Below are positions 21,379-33,416 of a stretch of 64,000 bases of DNA, in pieces. The translations under genes and the position numbers were made by a program. Numbering within the stretch: the stretch's first letter is position 1; each line of letters begins with the position of its first letter. The notes beneath the pieces are model-generated. The model made no database searches and was not told the origin of the DNA. It saw only the letters and a list, made by a program, of their open reading frames with translations. This stretch comes from Siphonodentalium dalli. Taxonomy: Eukaryota > Mollusca > Scaphopoda > Gadilida > Siphonodentaliidae. The DNA lies in the NCBI GenBank assembly GCA_032622095.1, contig CP136063.1, positions 65,919,897 to 65,983,896 of the forward strand, given 5' to 3'.

Positions 21379-21496
21379 CAGTTGTAGTCACAATATATTA
21401 GCGATGTTATTCATTTTTATGATTTCGGTCTAAAACCATAAAAATAAATAACATCGCTAACATCGCTTAAATGGTCAATTATTGTGACTACAACTG
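21379..21496. mobile_element. 118-bp Tc1/mariner-like MITE nested in the MULE
   Basis: TA flanks both sides. Ends are CAGTTGTAGTCACAAT and its exact complement. Much of the interior folds back (AGCGATGTTATT / AATAACATCGCT). Confidence 0.85.
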
Positions 21497-21781
21497 TATA
21501 TGTGACATTGTTTCGTTTGTTCATATATTCCGTTGGTGCTATGTCGTTTATTTATGTTTAAATTTACTGAAATAAATTGTTATCCATCTCGCCAAAACTG
21601 TTGTCAAATCTGTCATAATCTCCAACAACACACCATAAAGTGATGAAATAATCAGCTTAAGTAGTGATTAAGCTGTATAAGCCGAGTTAATCCCCTACAA
21701 TCAACTCAAATTAACACATACAATATATGGGGCCGAAAAGGTCTGAGCCGAAACGTCTCCGGACCGAAACGACCGGTTCCC

Positions 21782-21996
21782 AAAAAAAGAAGATTTCCTG
21801 TTGGCCGATTTGTTACGTGGACCAATGATAGACATCGATTGGCTCAAAGAACCCCATTTGGCACAATATCTGAAAAGGTTCGAAAGCCACCTGGCAAATA
21901 TTATTACTCAAAATGCTGGTACACTAGTTGGTATATCATTTCATAATTTTTGTATGATTTATCAAAGACATTACCCCATTACTAAAGCAAAGATAG
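21782..21996 (+). other. 3' part of duplicated exon-like segment, copy 1
   Basis: After the MULE the frame continues as DFLLADLLRGPMIDIDWLKE then PHLAQYLKRFESHL, resembling copy 2. A donor-like AATGCTG|GTACAC lies near 21920. The function is unknown. Confidence 0.4.
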
Positions 21997-22084
21997 CACA
22001 TGGGTCGATTTCATTTTCAAATAACCGCACTCATGTTAAATAACCACACCCATGTTGAATAACCACACCCATGTTAAAAAACAC

Positions 22085-22330
22085 TCTTGCCTTTACTGAT
22101 CTCTGGGATTGAACATCGCAGCATGTGCACTATGCCTGAACTTATCTGTATATGCATATAATTATGCAATTCTATAATTATATTTCCCGTCTTTCAGCTT
22201 CAAGACTATCTGGCACAAAGAAAAAGAAAATCAACATTGGCCGATACACTATGCGGGAACATGATTGATATACATTGGCACAAAGGACCACATTGGCCTC
22301 TTAAAGATGGATTATCTCTTTAAATAACAA
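22085..22330 (+). other. Duplicated exon-like segment, copy 2, uninterrupted
   Basis: A pyrimidine-rich acceptor (CCCGTCTTTCAG) precedes LQDYLAQRKRKSTLADTLCG then NMIDIHWHKG. This parallels copy 1 (LQENHAL ... LADLLRGPMIDIDW), and the intron upstream is also similar. It marks a local duplication of about 240 bp before the MULE insertion. The gene is not identified. Confidence 0.45.
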
Positions 22331-22586
22331 ATATGAAATAGTTGCGTGGGTATAAAATAATAAATATGAACTGAAGACTCCTGCCTGGAAAGGCTTCTAT
22401 CAATTAATATTGATTTTATTTTATTGGGTCCGTTTATTTGTCTATTTTTAGAACAGACCATTCGGGTGATACCATGTAGCGATAGAGAGCATTAGGCTAC
22501 GTGCCGAACGTCAATTGTCCCAGATTGATTGGTTGCATTGTTTCGTTCCATAAGTTATAAGCGACAATGTGTATAATTAACCTTTA

Positions 22587-23425
22587 TTAGCTCAACTTTA
22601 CTTTGTAAAGTTTGAGCTATTGCCATGGCTTTGTCGTCAGTCGTCCGTGTGTGCGTGTGTACGTAAGGCGTCAACAATGCAGGCTACAGGTCGTACCTTT
22701 CGTCGGATCATTATGAAATTTGTCATAGCTGTTGACATCAACATTTAGACCAGAATAATTAATTTTGGGGTCATTCGGAAAAAAAACATGGCCACCAGTG
22801 GCCATATTGGATTTCAAAATTCAATCCATTAGCACGGGCTACAGGTTGTACCTTTAGTCTGATCATCATGAAATTTGTCATGAATGTTAATAATGACATG
22901 TTGATGGGAACGAGTCATTTTGAGGTCATTCGGCCGAAAAACATGGCTGCCAGCAGCCATCTTGGATTTTACTCTTTGTATGACTAAATCCTTTAGCACG
23001 GGCTACAGGTTGTACCTTTAGTCTGATCATCATGAAATTTGTCATGAATGTTAATAATGACATGTTGATGGGAACGAGTCATTTTGGGATCATTCGGCCA
23101 AAAAACATGGCCGCCAGCAGCCATCTTGGATTTTACTCTTTGTATGACTAAATTCTTTAGCATGGGCTACAGATCGTACCTTTAGTCTGATCGTCATAAA
23201 ATTTGTCATGGATGTTAACGATGACATGTAGATGGGAACAACTCATTTTGGGGTCATTCGGCCGAAAACAAGGCCGCCAGCAGCCATCTTGGATTTTACT
23301 TTTCTCTTCCATGTCTATAAACATGTATTAGATATTCAACTTTCCACATTCCTAATGGCTCCATTGACTGTAATACATTAAATTATTCCCTTTCCAAGTT
23401 GAGCTACAGTGTCATTGACACTTTC
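22587..23425. repeat. Dispersed repeat with AGCTCAAC ends and ~190-bp internal tandem units
   Basis: It begins near TTAGCTCAACTTTACTTTGT and ends near CCAAGTTGAGCTACAGTG. In between, units carrying CGTACCTTTAGTCTGATCAT, ATGAAATTTGTCATG, and GGCCGCCAGCAGCCATCTTG repeat about every 190 bp (four units). The same units form arrays at 30985-31793 and 33417-34172. Confidence 0.85.
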
Positions 23426-23809
23426 ATATATAATTCATTGGAAGATATACCAATGATAATGATATATTACAGATCTTTAATATATAGTTTTGTTACTTAT
23501 TTTACCAATACCCATACTATTGTTACTCGTTTTACAAATGCCCAAACATATGCTGATCACGGCAAATAAGCGATCCCCCCTGCCATTCACTTGCTCACGG
23601 CATTCCCCATCACAAGAGCCAGCAAAAGAACAGTGAATGCGTGTTTTTGAATATCGTTAAATGCCGTGAATAAGGTCTTTATTTCAGCTACTATTTCTCA
23701 CCTAGGTTTGTCCCTGGAGCATGGCATAATGTCGACATAATTAGTGTGAGAGAAGTCCGCTAGAAATTAGCAGTTAACCGGTTGAAATCCGGCTAACCCC
23801 GATGGTTAA

Positions 23810-24290
23810 AGGTACTCAAAACCGAACAGAGGGTCCCCATCTCAACAGATTCCAATAACAACAATCCGATCAGAGGGTCATATATTACTATTTCTTTGGC
23901 TTTGGGGGTAAAAAATATTTGATTCGAGTCGAGGAACCCATCAAACAAAGCTCAGAGTTATTAGATATTGATTTTTGAAATTTGTTATTTACTCGAGATG
24001 AGTACTAATAATTGCCTTCAACTGCCCTAATCTGCTCGGGATGTGTACACCAAAATCTATTCAAACAGACAAGGATGGATAACTCTAAAATCAAATGGTA
24101 ATAATAACGCAATTTTGAATGAGTTCTGGGCCAGGAAGTATTCCCGATAATGAAAAATAATAGATTTCTAAAATCGATATCTAACAAATCTGAGCTCTGA
24201 TGGGTGACTTCCTCGACTCGAATCAAATATTTTTGACCCCCAAAGCCATTGAAATAGTAATTGAGAGGAGTTTTATCGGATTGAGTACCT
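23810..24290. mobile_element. 481-bp foldback element with TTAA flanks
   Basis: TTAA lies at both ends (23806-23809 and 24291-24294). The left end is AGGTACTCAA and the right end TTGAGTACCT. Subterminal arms of ~90 bp are inverted copies (ATATTTGATTCGAGTCGAGG and complement, TTTGGCTTTGGGGGT and complement). There is no coding content, and its superfamily is uncertain. Confidence 0.75.
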
Positions 24291-24419
24291 TTAACCGGTT
24301 AGAAGAATGAGTCAACCGTTTCAGCTCTACTGACAATAACATACTATTTTCACAATATTTATGATTGGTATAAGAACAAAATATGTCAATATTTGATAAT
24401 ATTTCCATTTATGTTAGTT

Positions 24420-26198
24420 TTAATGGGCGTGACAATATTAACAGTATACCCACCTCGAAGGTCATCCATGCCATTAAATTGGTTTCACCTTACTTAGAAG
24501 AAATCAGATGTGAGTTTTAATGGGTGTGACAATATTAATGTGAGTTTTAATGGGTGTGAAATCAGATGTGAGTTTTAATGGGTGTGACAATATTAATAGC
24601 ATACCCACCATGAAGGTCATGTGAGTTTTAATGTGTGTGCCAATATTAATGTGAGTTTTAATCGATATGAAATCAGATGTGAGTTTTAATGGGTGTGACA
24701 ATATTAACAGTATACCCACCACGAAGGTCATATGAGTTTTAATGGGTGTGACTATATTACTGCGAGTTTTAGTGGGTGTGAAATCAGATGTGAGTTTTAA
24801 CGAGTGTGACAATATTAACAGCATACCCACCACGAAGGTCATGTGAGTTTTAATGTGTGTGCCAATATTAATGTGAATTTTAATCGATGTGTGAAATCAG
24901 ATGTGAGTTTTAACGAGTGTGACAATATTAACAGCATACCCACTATGAAGGTCATCCATGCCGTTAAATTGGTTTCACCTTACTTAGAAGAAATCAGATG
25001 TGAGTTTTAATGGGTGTGACAATATTAATGTGATATTTAATGGGTGTGAAATCAAATGTGAGTTTTAATGGGTGTGACAATATTAATAGCATACCCGCCA
25101 CGAAGGTCATGTGAGTTTAATGGGTGTGACAATATTAATGTGAGTTTTAATCGATATGAAATCAGATGTGAGTTTTAACGAGTGTGACACTATTAACAGC
25201 ATACCCACTATGAAGGTCATGTGAGTTTTAATGGGTGTGACAATATTAATGTGAGTTTTAATGAGTGTGAAATCAGATGTGAGTTTTAACGATTGTGAAC
25301 ATTAACAGCATACCCACCTTGAAAGTCATGTGAGTTTTAATGGGTGTGACTATATTACTGCGAGTTTTAGTGGGTGTGAAATCAGATGTGAGTTTTAACG
25401 AGTGTGACAATATTAACAGTATACCCACCATGAAGGTCATGTGAGTTTTTATGGGTGTGACAATATTATTATTGTGAGTTTTAATGGGTGTGAAATCAGA
25501 TGTGAGTTTTAATGAGTGATAATATTAACAGTATACCCGTCACGAAGGCCATGTGAGTTTTAATGTGTGTGCCAATATTAATGTGAGTTTTAATCGATGT
25601 GTGAAATCAGATGTGAGTTTTAACGAGTGTGACAATATTAACAGCATACCCACTATGAAGGTCATGCGAGTTTTAATGGGTGTGACAATATTAATGTGAG
25701 TTTTAATGGGTGTGAAATCAGATGTGAGTTTTAACGATTGTGAATATTAACAGCATACCCACCTTGAAAGTCATGTGAGTTTTAATGGGTGTGACTATAT
25801 TACTGCGAGTTTTAGTGGGTGTGAAATCAGATGTGAGTTTTAACGAGTGTGACAATATTAACAGTATACCCACCATGAAGGTCATGTGAGTTTTAATGGG
25901 TGTGACAATATTATTATTGTGAGTTTTAATGGGTGTGAAATCAGATGTGAGTTTTAATGAGTGATAATATTAACAGTATACCCGTCACGAAGGCCATGTG
26001 AGTTTTAATGTGTGTGCCAATATTAATGTGAGTTTTAATCGATGTGTGAAATCAGATGTGAGTTTTAACGATTGTGAATATTAACAGCATACCCACCTTG
26101 AAAGTCATGTGAGTTTTAATGGGTGTGACTATATTACTGCGAGTTTTAGTGGGTGTGAAATCAGATGTGAGTTTTAACGAGTGTGACAATATTAACAG
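24420..26198. repeat. Minisatellite/satellite, mixed ~25-bp and ~110-bp periodicity
   Basis: A short motif, GTGAGTTTTAATGGGTGTGA, repeats in a higher-order unit that adds CAATATTAACAGTATACCC and ACCATGAAGGTCAT. About 15 higher-order copies are present, with internal variants duplicated as blocks (for example 25380-25640 resembles 25810-26060). The array resumes at 27269 after the hAT insertion. Confidence 0.92.
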
Positions 26199-27268
26199 CA
26201 GTGTTCGCGCTGTCGGTAGCCAAATTAGCCAATGGCTAATCTTTTTCGAATTTGGCTAATAAAAATTTCATTTGGCTAAACTTTTGGCTAAACTTTTTTT
26301 GAACCCAAATGGAGACTGAAAGCATGGAGCCAGAAAGCTAATTAATAAAAGCGCTCAATAGATCGACATTCAAGACGAAGTTAGGTGACGAAAGTATTTC
26401 ATTATTTTCGTAGTTATGAAATATCGTACAAAGGGAAACCCGATCGACAACTCTATCAACCAAGCGATCACAAAGTGATATGCAATCATCTTTAGTTTTC
26501 ACAAGATGGACATTCAAAGACGCATGGACATTAAACCGACCATGGTTGAATTATGACAATGTGAAGAAAGCAATGTTTTGTAAAGTGCATTGACGCCGGT
26601 ATATAAGCAATTTGTTCGTAACAGGCTGTTTTAATCTGGAGAAAGATTACGTCACTCTGCACGAAGCAGCAAAAGGTCATTATTAATTTTTACATTTAAT
26701 CCCCTAATCCCCCATTCAGCCCATTGTCTGTCTGATCACTCACGGCGCGCCTGCACAATGCATGTTTATGATGACATTGTATTTATGACGGTCGAGGTTT
26801 ATGAGCAACAAGTGTAAGACAATAGCTTAATCAGCCAAATGTGAATCACGACATATTTTGTGCCTATTTGTCGTCATTACCGATACAGTCAAAATAATAT
26901 GCATGCTTTTATGACAGATTGTAATTTGACAATTAACAAATAATGACATTAATAAGGACAATCCCGGGTTACCCCCTCCCCAAATCACTCTTTCACATAA
27001 AGATTAATAAATATTTAATAAATGATATATATAAAAATACTTCTAGTTCATCAAAATTATTTAAATTATTGTGTATTTTACCTGTGTCTTAGATTTTACG
27101 TTTTAGTCATTAATTGTAAACCGACCAGAAAACGATGATTTAATTTGGCCAAAGTTTTTTTTAATTTGGCCAAAAAACATTTGGCTAAAGTTTTTTTCAT
27201 TTGGCTAATAAAATTTTCATTTGGCTAAACTTTTGGCTAAAGTTTTTTTCGGTCCAGCGCGAACACTG
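26199..27268. mobile_element. Non-autonomous hAT element, 1070 bp, inside the minisatellite
   Basis: An exact 8-bp duplication, ATTAACAG, flanks it (26191-26198, 27269-27276). Ends are CAGTGTTCGCGCTG and its complement CAGCGCGAACACTG. Subterminal TTTGGCTAA-type repeats occur at both ends. No transposase domain is visible in the interior. A related end occurs at about 40727 (ACTGGGTTCGCGCTGTTACT). Confidence 0.92.
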
Positions 27269-27430
27269 ATTAACAGTATACCCACCATGAAGGTCATGTG
27301 AGTTTTAATGGGTGTGACAATATTATTATTGTGAGTTTTAATGGGTGTGAAACCAGATGTGAGTTTCAATGAGTGTGACAATATTAACAGTAGACACACC
27401 ACGAAGGTCAACCATGCCGATAAATTGGTT
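27269..27430. repeat. Continuation of the 24.4-26.2 kb minisatellite
   Basis: The same GTGAGTTTTAATGGGTGTGA units resume right after the hAT target duplication. Confidence 0.9.
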
Positions 27431-27624
27431 TCACCTTACTTACAAAAAATCAAATCTGAATTTGGTCTAATGTTTTTGTCAGAGTTATGGCCATTTTCAT
27501 CTTAATATACTCTCAATAATTGTTTTCTGGATAATAACTAGTTATAGTTCCTGATCAATTTGATATTCTGGAAACATGTGATGCACTTTTGGCAGTTGTG
27601 AAATGATATACATATTTTTTACAG

Positions 27625-27754
27625 CCCCTGTTCCTATATCTCCCATTCCAAGCAGTCCACTCAGGAAACACAGAATCAGACCCACTTCAGGCACCGCAGA
27701 GATATGTGGACAGATTTCCTTGGATTAAGAATGTGAAGAGGAGAATTTTTGCAG
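27625..27754 (+). CDS. Arylsulfatase B-type exon
   Basis: The 130-bp exon is bounded by ATTTTTTACAG and GCAG|GTATAT. It encodes PLFLYLPFQAVHSGNTES then PLQAPQRYVDRFPWIKNVKR. The PLFLYLPFQAVH stretch and the RYxDxF...RRIxAG pattern are typical of arylsulfatase B/I/J proteins, which remove sulfate from glycosaminoglycans in lysosomes or outside the cell. It joins in phase (1 + 2 bases making Gly) to the exon at 29867. Stops are absent, so this looks like a functional gene whose other exons lie elsewhere. Which paralogue it is cannot be told. Confidence 0.85.
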
Positions 27755-29866
27755 GTATATATATCAGATCTATGAAGACACGGACTCAGTATGAGGGATC
27801 ATTGCTTCAAATGTTCTTGCTTCAGTGAGTGTGAACAAATTCTCATTTTTTATCAAAATGGTCGTGTATTGATCAGAACTCAGATCAAGCTTGAAAATCA
27901 GTCCCATTTTTTGGCCATGTCGAGGTTCTAACCCGTGCCATCCTCATCTAGCCCAGACTGCGATTATCTTATGCATGACCTAACCACCTTGACTACAGGG
28001 ACATCCTTAAAAGGAAACCTTTTCATCGATAGTTGGGAAGTGTATCAGTCTGAACATGGTTTTGAATATTGACACAAAACGGATCTTGCATTGTATTGGT
28101 ACAGCACAATGAACTTCCTCTGAAATTGTATCTGTGACCATACGATTAATGTTACTGGCATATATGGCCCTTTGACAAAGAGGGGAAATCCCTGTTGCAA
28201 ATATCTGGGGGCAATTCCATTCATAACGCTGGGGTACAATGGGTAAATTACTCTGGGCAAAAGTGAATGGAATGATTTTTGGTGACCAGAGAAATCTAAA
28301 AACAGCACAGTTACAACTGCAAACAAATCATAACTTTTTATTGAGGAAATTTGACAAAACTCACATTGGGCGTGTCGAACAGATGAAGACTTAAGTAAAT
28401 GAGCAAAAAAAATATCTGATATTCAAAATGAAACTAACGAGAATTTTGACTTTTATCGAACAAGAAAAATACCTAATTTTAGAACAAAAATTAGAAGTAT
28501 CTAAAACTTTGGATACATAATTTTAACTGTCATCAATTCGAATTCTATATATATCAGAATTATATATTATATAATCATGATAAATTATACAAAATAAAAT
28601 TCATTTAATCTATTACATAAATATTTTCCATGTGCTTTCTCAGTTGACAACCGATCTTCGCACGGAAAGTGATGTCACATTACAATACTCTCGCAGTTAC
28701 ACCACCTCGGCTGTTGTGAGCACAGCCTGGTGTATTTACACCTGGTCATTCCATTCATTGCCCATTGTAATATCATTACCCATTGTAGCCGAACATAATG
28801 AATGGAATTGCCCCCAGGTAGTATTACTTAATCAGGACCTAATTTATAAATATGAAATGCTTATTTAATTAACCATTTCTTTACTGAATGAATTTTCCCG
28901 TTTAGTTATAAATATACAATAGATTGTTCTATTATTCCTTCGGAGGGATGTTCAGAAAATATAAGCAGATGACAGACAGATGAACAGATAATACAATTGC
29001 AAAAAGGTATCTTATTCTTTGATGGGAAAATAGGAAATGTGCAGATAATATGTTCAACCTACAAAATTATGTGGCCGTTTGTTGAAGTTATTATCTGAAC
29101 ATTTGCTAAGGGAACTAACTACTTGTCAATGAGTCTTTATTAAAGAAAGGGTTAAGCTTCAAACTAAACTAAATAAAGCTTTCTTGTCTGATGTTTCGGG
29201 GATAGGTAGTTTAAATACCTTTAAATAGCTTTATACAGACTTTCTATGCTTCAGAAAAACATTTTAAAGTCATATAAGTGTCAGTACAACAACAATGGTT
29301 TTGACATGTGAGATCTCGTTATTGAGAGTTACGGATGATGAAATTAGAACAAAGTCAATCTATTTTAACATGTACTTGTGGAGGATATTTTTTTTACAGA
29401 CGTTTATTTAAAATTGATTTTATGTTGCATGATCCCACTTTGAAGGCTTTGTGGGACACTTTCAATCACACAAATAAAGAAATGTCAAAATCTGTATGAA
29501 AACAAAACTGGCTGCCTATATATCTATATATATAGATACTATATGCACCATCAGACCTGTTTACTTTCCCGATTTCGGCGGGAATCTCCCGATTTTGTGT
29601 CATTTCTCATGTGCTCCCAATCGGGAAACCAAATCTCCCGATTTCAAAAGCTGAACCCCAAATTAGCCGACGGCTGTAACAAGCGTTAAGCCATGCACGC
29701 TATAGTGTTACAAATCAATTATGAATATATCGCCTGCGAGTCAAACAGTGACAAAATGTTGACTCCAGATTTTTCAATAAATCTCCCTCTTTCTGAGCAC
29801 AAATCTCCAGATTTCCAATTTTAAAAGTAAACAGGTCTGTGCACCATAGTTTTCTATTTTCCACAG
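27755..29866 (+). other. Intron of the arylsulfatase-type gene
   Basis: A 2.1-kb AT-rich intron with canonical GT...AG ends. Only chance frames are seen inside. A short inverted pair (TTCATTCAC/GTGAATG type around CCAGC...GGGGGCAATTCCATTC near 28205 and its complement near 28795) is visible. Confidence 0.6.
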
Positions 29867-30020
29867 GTATGGTGGGAGCTCTAGACGAGGCTGTTGGGAA
29901 TATCACAGATACCCTCAGAAAACGAGGAATGTTAGATAACTCTATCATTCTTTTCTCCACTGACAATGGCGGTCCTTCGAATGGTTTCGATGCTAATGCT
30001 GCTAGCAACTACCCTCTGAG
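29867..30020 (+). CDS. Arylsulfatase B-type exon, downstream
   Basis: The 154-bp exon, bounded by TATTTTCCACAG and CTGAG|GTGAAT, encodes MVGALDEAVGNITDTLRKRG, then NSIILFSTDNGGPSNGF, then ASNYPLR. FSTDNGG is a conserved metal-site motif of arylsulfatases. The exon continues in phase from 27754. The next exon should begin with the base completing Arg and the following conserved Gly. I did not find it before the repeat arrays at 31 kb. Confidence 0.9.
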
Positions 30021-30582
30021 GTGAATAACTCTATCGGGAATCGGAACTGTCGCATACTACAATTTAGCATCAAATTAATATTTTTCCAGAACCATAGCAA
30101 ATTTAAATCTCGTATGTTTCATTATTTTATTTTTATTCTCTGATGGAAATTTGAAGACAGATGTTTGCTTCCGGGCCACAGTTACAACAACAACATAATT
30201 TGTATAAATCCCGATTTCAAGACAACAGTGTGATTACGTAAATAATAAAGGACCATCGACTGTTGGTTATTTGTAAAGAATTTGGAGACAGTAAACCATA
30301 TGTTGACAGGCACCATTCTGAAATGACCAGCACCATCCATTTGGTGCCTGTTATTTTGAATGGGAGTCAAAAAAGATTATTTTGAGCCTTGTTGATGATC
30401 ACTTCTGCTGTAGTTGTCTGAATGATCTAAAACCTGATACGTGGATCATTGAAAATAAGTGTGAAGTTCAGGGCATATATTTCATCTGTTTTTGCGAGAA
30501 TCCAAACATACTTTTTCGCGAGAATCCAGGGTAATTTGCGAGAATATTTACGAGAATCTAGATTTGGATTCTCGCCGAAATA

Positions 30583-30795
30583 CAGTAATGCTCTAATTAA
30601 TCGACCTCTGAACCACAGCAGAATTATGGGTAACTTTTCAGGATTTAGTCGGAAATATGGCTTGTTGCCATCCATCGGAAAGCTCTCGTCGAGAGCTTTC
30701 CGATGAATGGCAACAAGCCATATTTCCGACTATATCCTGAAAAGTTACCCATAATTCTGCTGTGGTTAAGAGGTCGATTAATTAGAGCATTACTG
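30583..30795. mobile_element. 213-bp foldback Tc1/mariner-like MITE, intact
   Basis: TA flanks both sides. Ends are CAGTAATGCTCTAATTAATC and its complement. The whole element is one near-perfect palindrome centred on CTCTCGTCGAGAG. It is the intact counterpart of the split copy at 6810-6854 / 11308-11478. Confidence 0.9.
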
Positions 30796-30984
30796 TATAA
30801 GCCCTGTGAAGTTTGAATATGACTTATATCAACTTATACTTTGACGAGGGCGGTTGGTGGGAGGGCATCTGTACGGGTGGGAGACCGTTAGTGCGATAAC
30901 TCAAACAAATTTAAACTGATTTCATTCGTATTTGGTATGTGTGTCTGTTGTAACAATATCTCAAAGAAATTTGAAAACCAGGTC

Positions 30985-31793
30985 TGTACAATCTTGGATT
31001 TTACTCTTTGTATGACTAAATCCATTAGCACGTGCTACAGGTCGTACCTTTAGTCTGATCATCATAAAATTAGTCGTGAATGTTAATAATGACATGTAGA
31101 TGGGAACGAGTCATTTTGGGGTCATTCGGCCAAAAAATATGGCCGCCAGCAGCCATCTTTTATTTTACTCTTTGTATGACTAAATCCTTTAGCACGGGCT
31201 ACAGGTCGTACCTTTAGTCTGATCATCATAAAATTTGTCATGGCTGTTGAAATTGGAATGTAGATGGGAGCTAGTCATTTTGGGGTCATTCGGACAAAAA
31301 ACTTGGCCGCCAGCAGCCATCTTGGATTAAAAAAAATTATCCATTAGCACGGCGGGCCACAGTTCGTACTGTTCGTCTGATCATCATGAAATTTGTCATG
31401 GATGTTAATATTGACATGTAGATGGGAACGAGTAATTTTGGGGTCATTCGGCCAAAACACATGGCCACCAGCAGCCATCTTGGATTTTACTCTATGTATG
31501 ACTAAATTCTTTAGCACGGGCTACAGGGCGTACTTTTAGTCTGATCATCATAAAATTTGTCATGGATGTTAACAATGACATGTAGATGGGAACGACTCAT
31601 TTTGGGGTCATTCGGCCGAAAACATGGCCTCCAGCAGCCATCTTGGATTTTACTGTTTGTATGACTAAATCCTTTAGCACAGGCTACAGGTCGTAACTTT
31701 AGTCTGATAATCATAAAATTTTTCATGAATGTTAATAATGACCTGTAGATGGGAACGAGTAATTTTGGGGTCATTCGGACAAAAAACATGGCC
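30985..31793. repeat. ~190-bp tandem repeat array, second locus
   Basis: The same units as at 22587-23425 (TACCTTTAGTCTGATCATCA, GGGTCATTCGG, GCCAGCAGCCATCTT). About 4.5 units are present before the hAT insertion at 31802. The adjacent upstream sequence (30840-30985) is a different dispersed repeat, also present near 36160-36490. Confidence 0.85.
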
Positions 31794-31801
31794 ACCAGCG
31801 G

Positions 31802-33408
31802 TAGTGATGCGGACCGAACCACTGCCAAGGCGGTCCAGTCTGGTCCAGGCCATTCCGGTCCGGTACACATGCCTGGACCGGTCCAAAACGGTCCGGTCCA
31901 CCTATAATAGGCTATATGTTAATGAAATCTGTTTTCTCAAAGTTTTTACTCTGTATAGTAAAAACTATAAGGTTACTGAGTTCAGTGCATTGCAATGAGT
32001 CCATATATGTAATAACTTACATTGTTTGCCGATTGTATGCATCATTGTCTGTCTCTGGTGGGATATAATGGGAACGATGCACGATAATAGTATTTCTAGT
32101 AATGCGAACATGCACTAATTAAATGTATTGGACAGATATATAGCTAGGGCCAGAATCTGTTATAAATCTAACATGGCACTCAACTGATCGTATGCATGAT
32201 TCGTATCATACTTATTTTCATTAAATTGAAATTTAAACGAAATAACTATACTGATGACAATTATACAAATGTGTACTAATATGACTACTGCATTAATATT
32301 AGAGTCTTTGGAGATTGTGATGGCTGATCGTACAGTCCTGACAATTACAGTTATATACCTAAGTACAACTACTATTGGATTAATGTGACTGTCTTGTGTA
32401 TGTACTGTGTAATGTGGTTTGCTTGTTTCTTCGATAATTATAACTGTGAAAAACGATATACTCGATTCGATATCCATCCAAATTGATTAGTTGATGCCAT
32501 GTTACACTGTTTATGACAAATAGTTCCATACTCATTCAGTTACATGTTTGTCGCATTGATAGGGTGCTACATAGTGTTGGCCAGTGTAGGATAGTAGTTA
32601 TTCAAAACAATTTAGATCGAAACAAGCAATTTTTATATTTTGAAAATGTTTTCAGAATGCTTAACATTTGGTTTACAGTAACAAATTTGAAAATGTTTTC
32701 AGAATGCTTAACATTTTAACATTTGGTTTACAGTAACAAATTTGAAAATGTTTCAGAATGATTGACATATTAACATATGGTTTATTCTAACAAATTTGAA
32801 CTTTTTTCAGAATGTTCAACAATTTAACATTTGTTTTGTTCCTAACAAATTAAAAAACAAATCTCAGAATATTCAATTAACAAATTAACATTTGGTTTAT
32901 ACTAACAAATTTAAAATGTTTTCAGAATGTTCAACTTTTTAAATACCAAGACTGATTTAGTTTCAGAAGTTGAGTTAGTTGACAACTTGACATACACATT
33001 AACACTTAAACTCTTTCAAAACCTTCTGCGACATCAAAGGCGGCGGCCGGAAATCGGCGACATCAAAGCAGGCGGCCGCCCACGCTGGCACTTTCATTAT
33101 AAGGAAAGTGACATGTACAAAGTACATCTATACATTGTTTTCGTGGCATCAAACGTTTAATAGATATTAACCACTTGAATGCGTCAATACATCGTTGGTA
33201 TGTCATAATTGATATGACGGCAAGTACGCAATAATATTCGTGATAGTTTATTATAACTGAAGTAAAATAGTGGACCGGACCAGAGAGTACCGGACCGGCG
33301 GCAAAAAGCGGTCCGGTCCGGTCCAGTGACACCCGGTCTGGACTGGACCGCGGTCCACCCCTGGACCGCGGACCGGACCGGTCCAAAGCGGTCCGGTCCG
33401 CATCACTA
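31802..33408. mobile_element. Non-autonomous hAT element, 1607 bp, inside the repeat array
   Basis: An exact 8-bp duplication, ACCAGCGG, flanks it (31794-31801, 33409-33416). Ends are TAGTGATGCGGACCG and its complement CGGTCCGCATCACTA, extended by ~100 bp of CGGTCC-rich inverted sequence. The interior has a ~65-bp tandem repeat and no transposase motifs. The TAGTGATG start resembles the hAT element at 11646. Confidence 0.92.
32630..32945. repeat. ~65-bp tandem repeat inside the hAT element
   Basis: Five diverged units built from CAAATTTGAAAATGTTTTCA, GAATGCTTAACATTT and GGTTTACAGTAA. Confidence 0.8.
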
Positions 33409-33416
33409 ACCAGCGG

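Larger units (their letters stand above)
19810..21781 (+). mobile_element. Internally deleted MULE with long TIRs
   Basis: The ends are inverted over about 40 bp: left GTCGTTTCGGTCCAGAGACG then TTTCGGCTCAG, right the complement. The element starts GGG and ends CCC. Flanks are A-runs (9 A left, 7 A right), so the target duplication is ambiguous. Inside remain a zinc-finger-like first part (20330-20455) and the C-terminal transposase exons (about 20600-20763 and 21028-21287). No DDE core was found between them, so it is non-autonomous. A small Tc1-type MITE is nested at 21379-21496. Confidence 0.82.

Noticed and set aside
24504..24842. 112-codon minus frame in the minisatellite
   Set aside because: Repeat-driven open frame without start context or family motif.
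31511..31870. Overlapping frames in the ~190-bp tandem array
   Set aside because: The same peptide fragments recur at each unit. This is a dispersed repeat with no protein motif.
32160..32477. 105-codon minus frame inside the 1.6-kb hAT element as a transposase
   Set aside because: It lacks any hAT catalytic or BED motif and has low-complexity hydrophobic composition.
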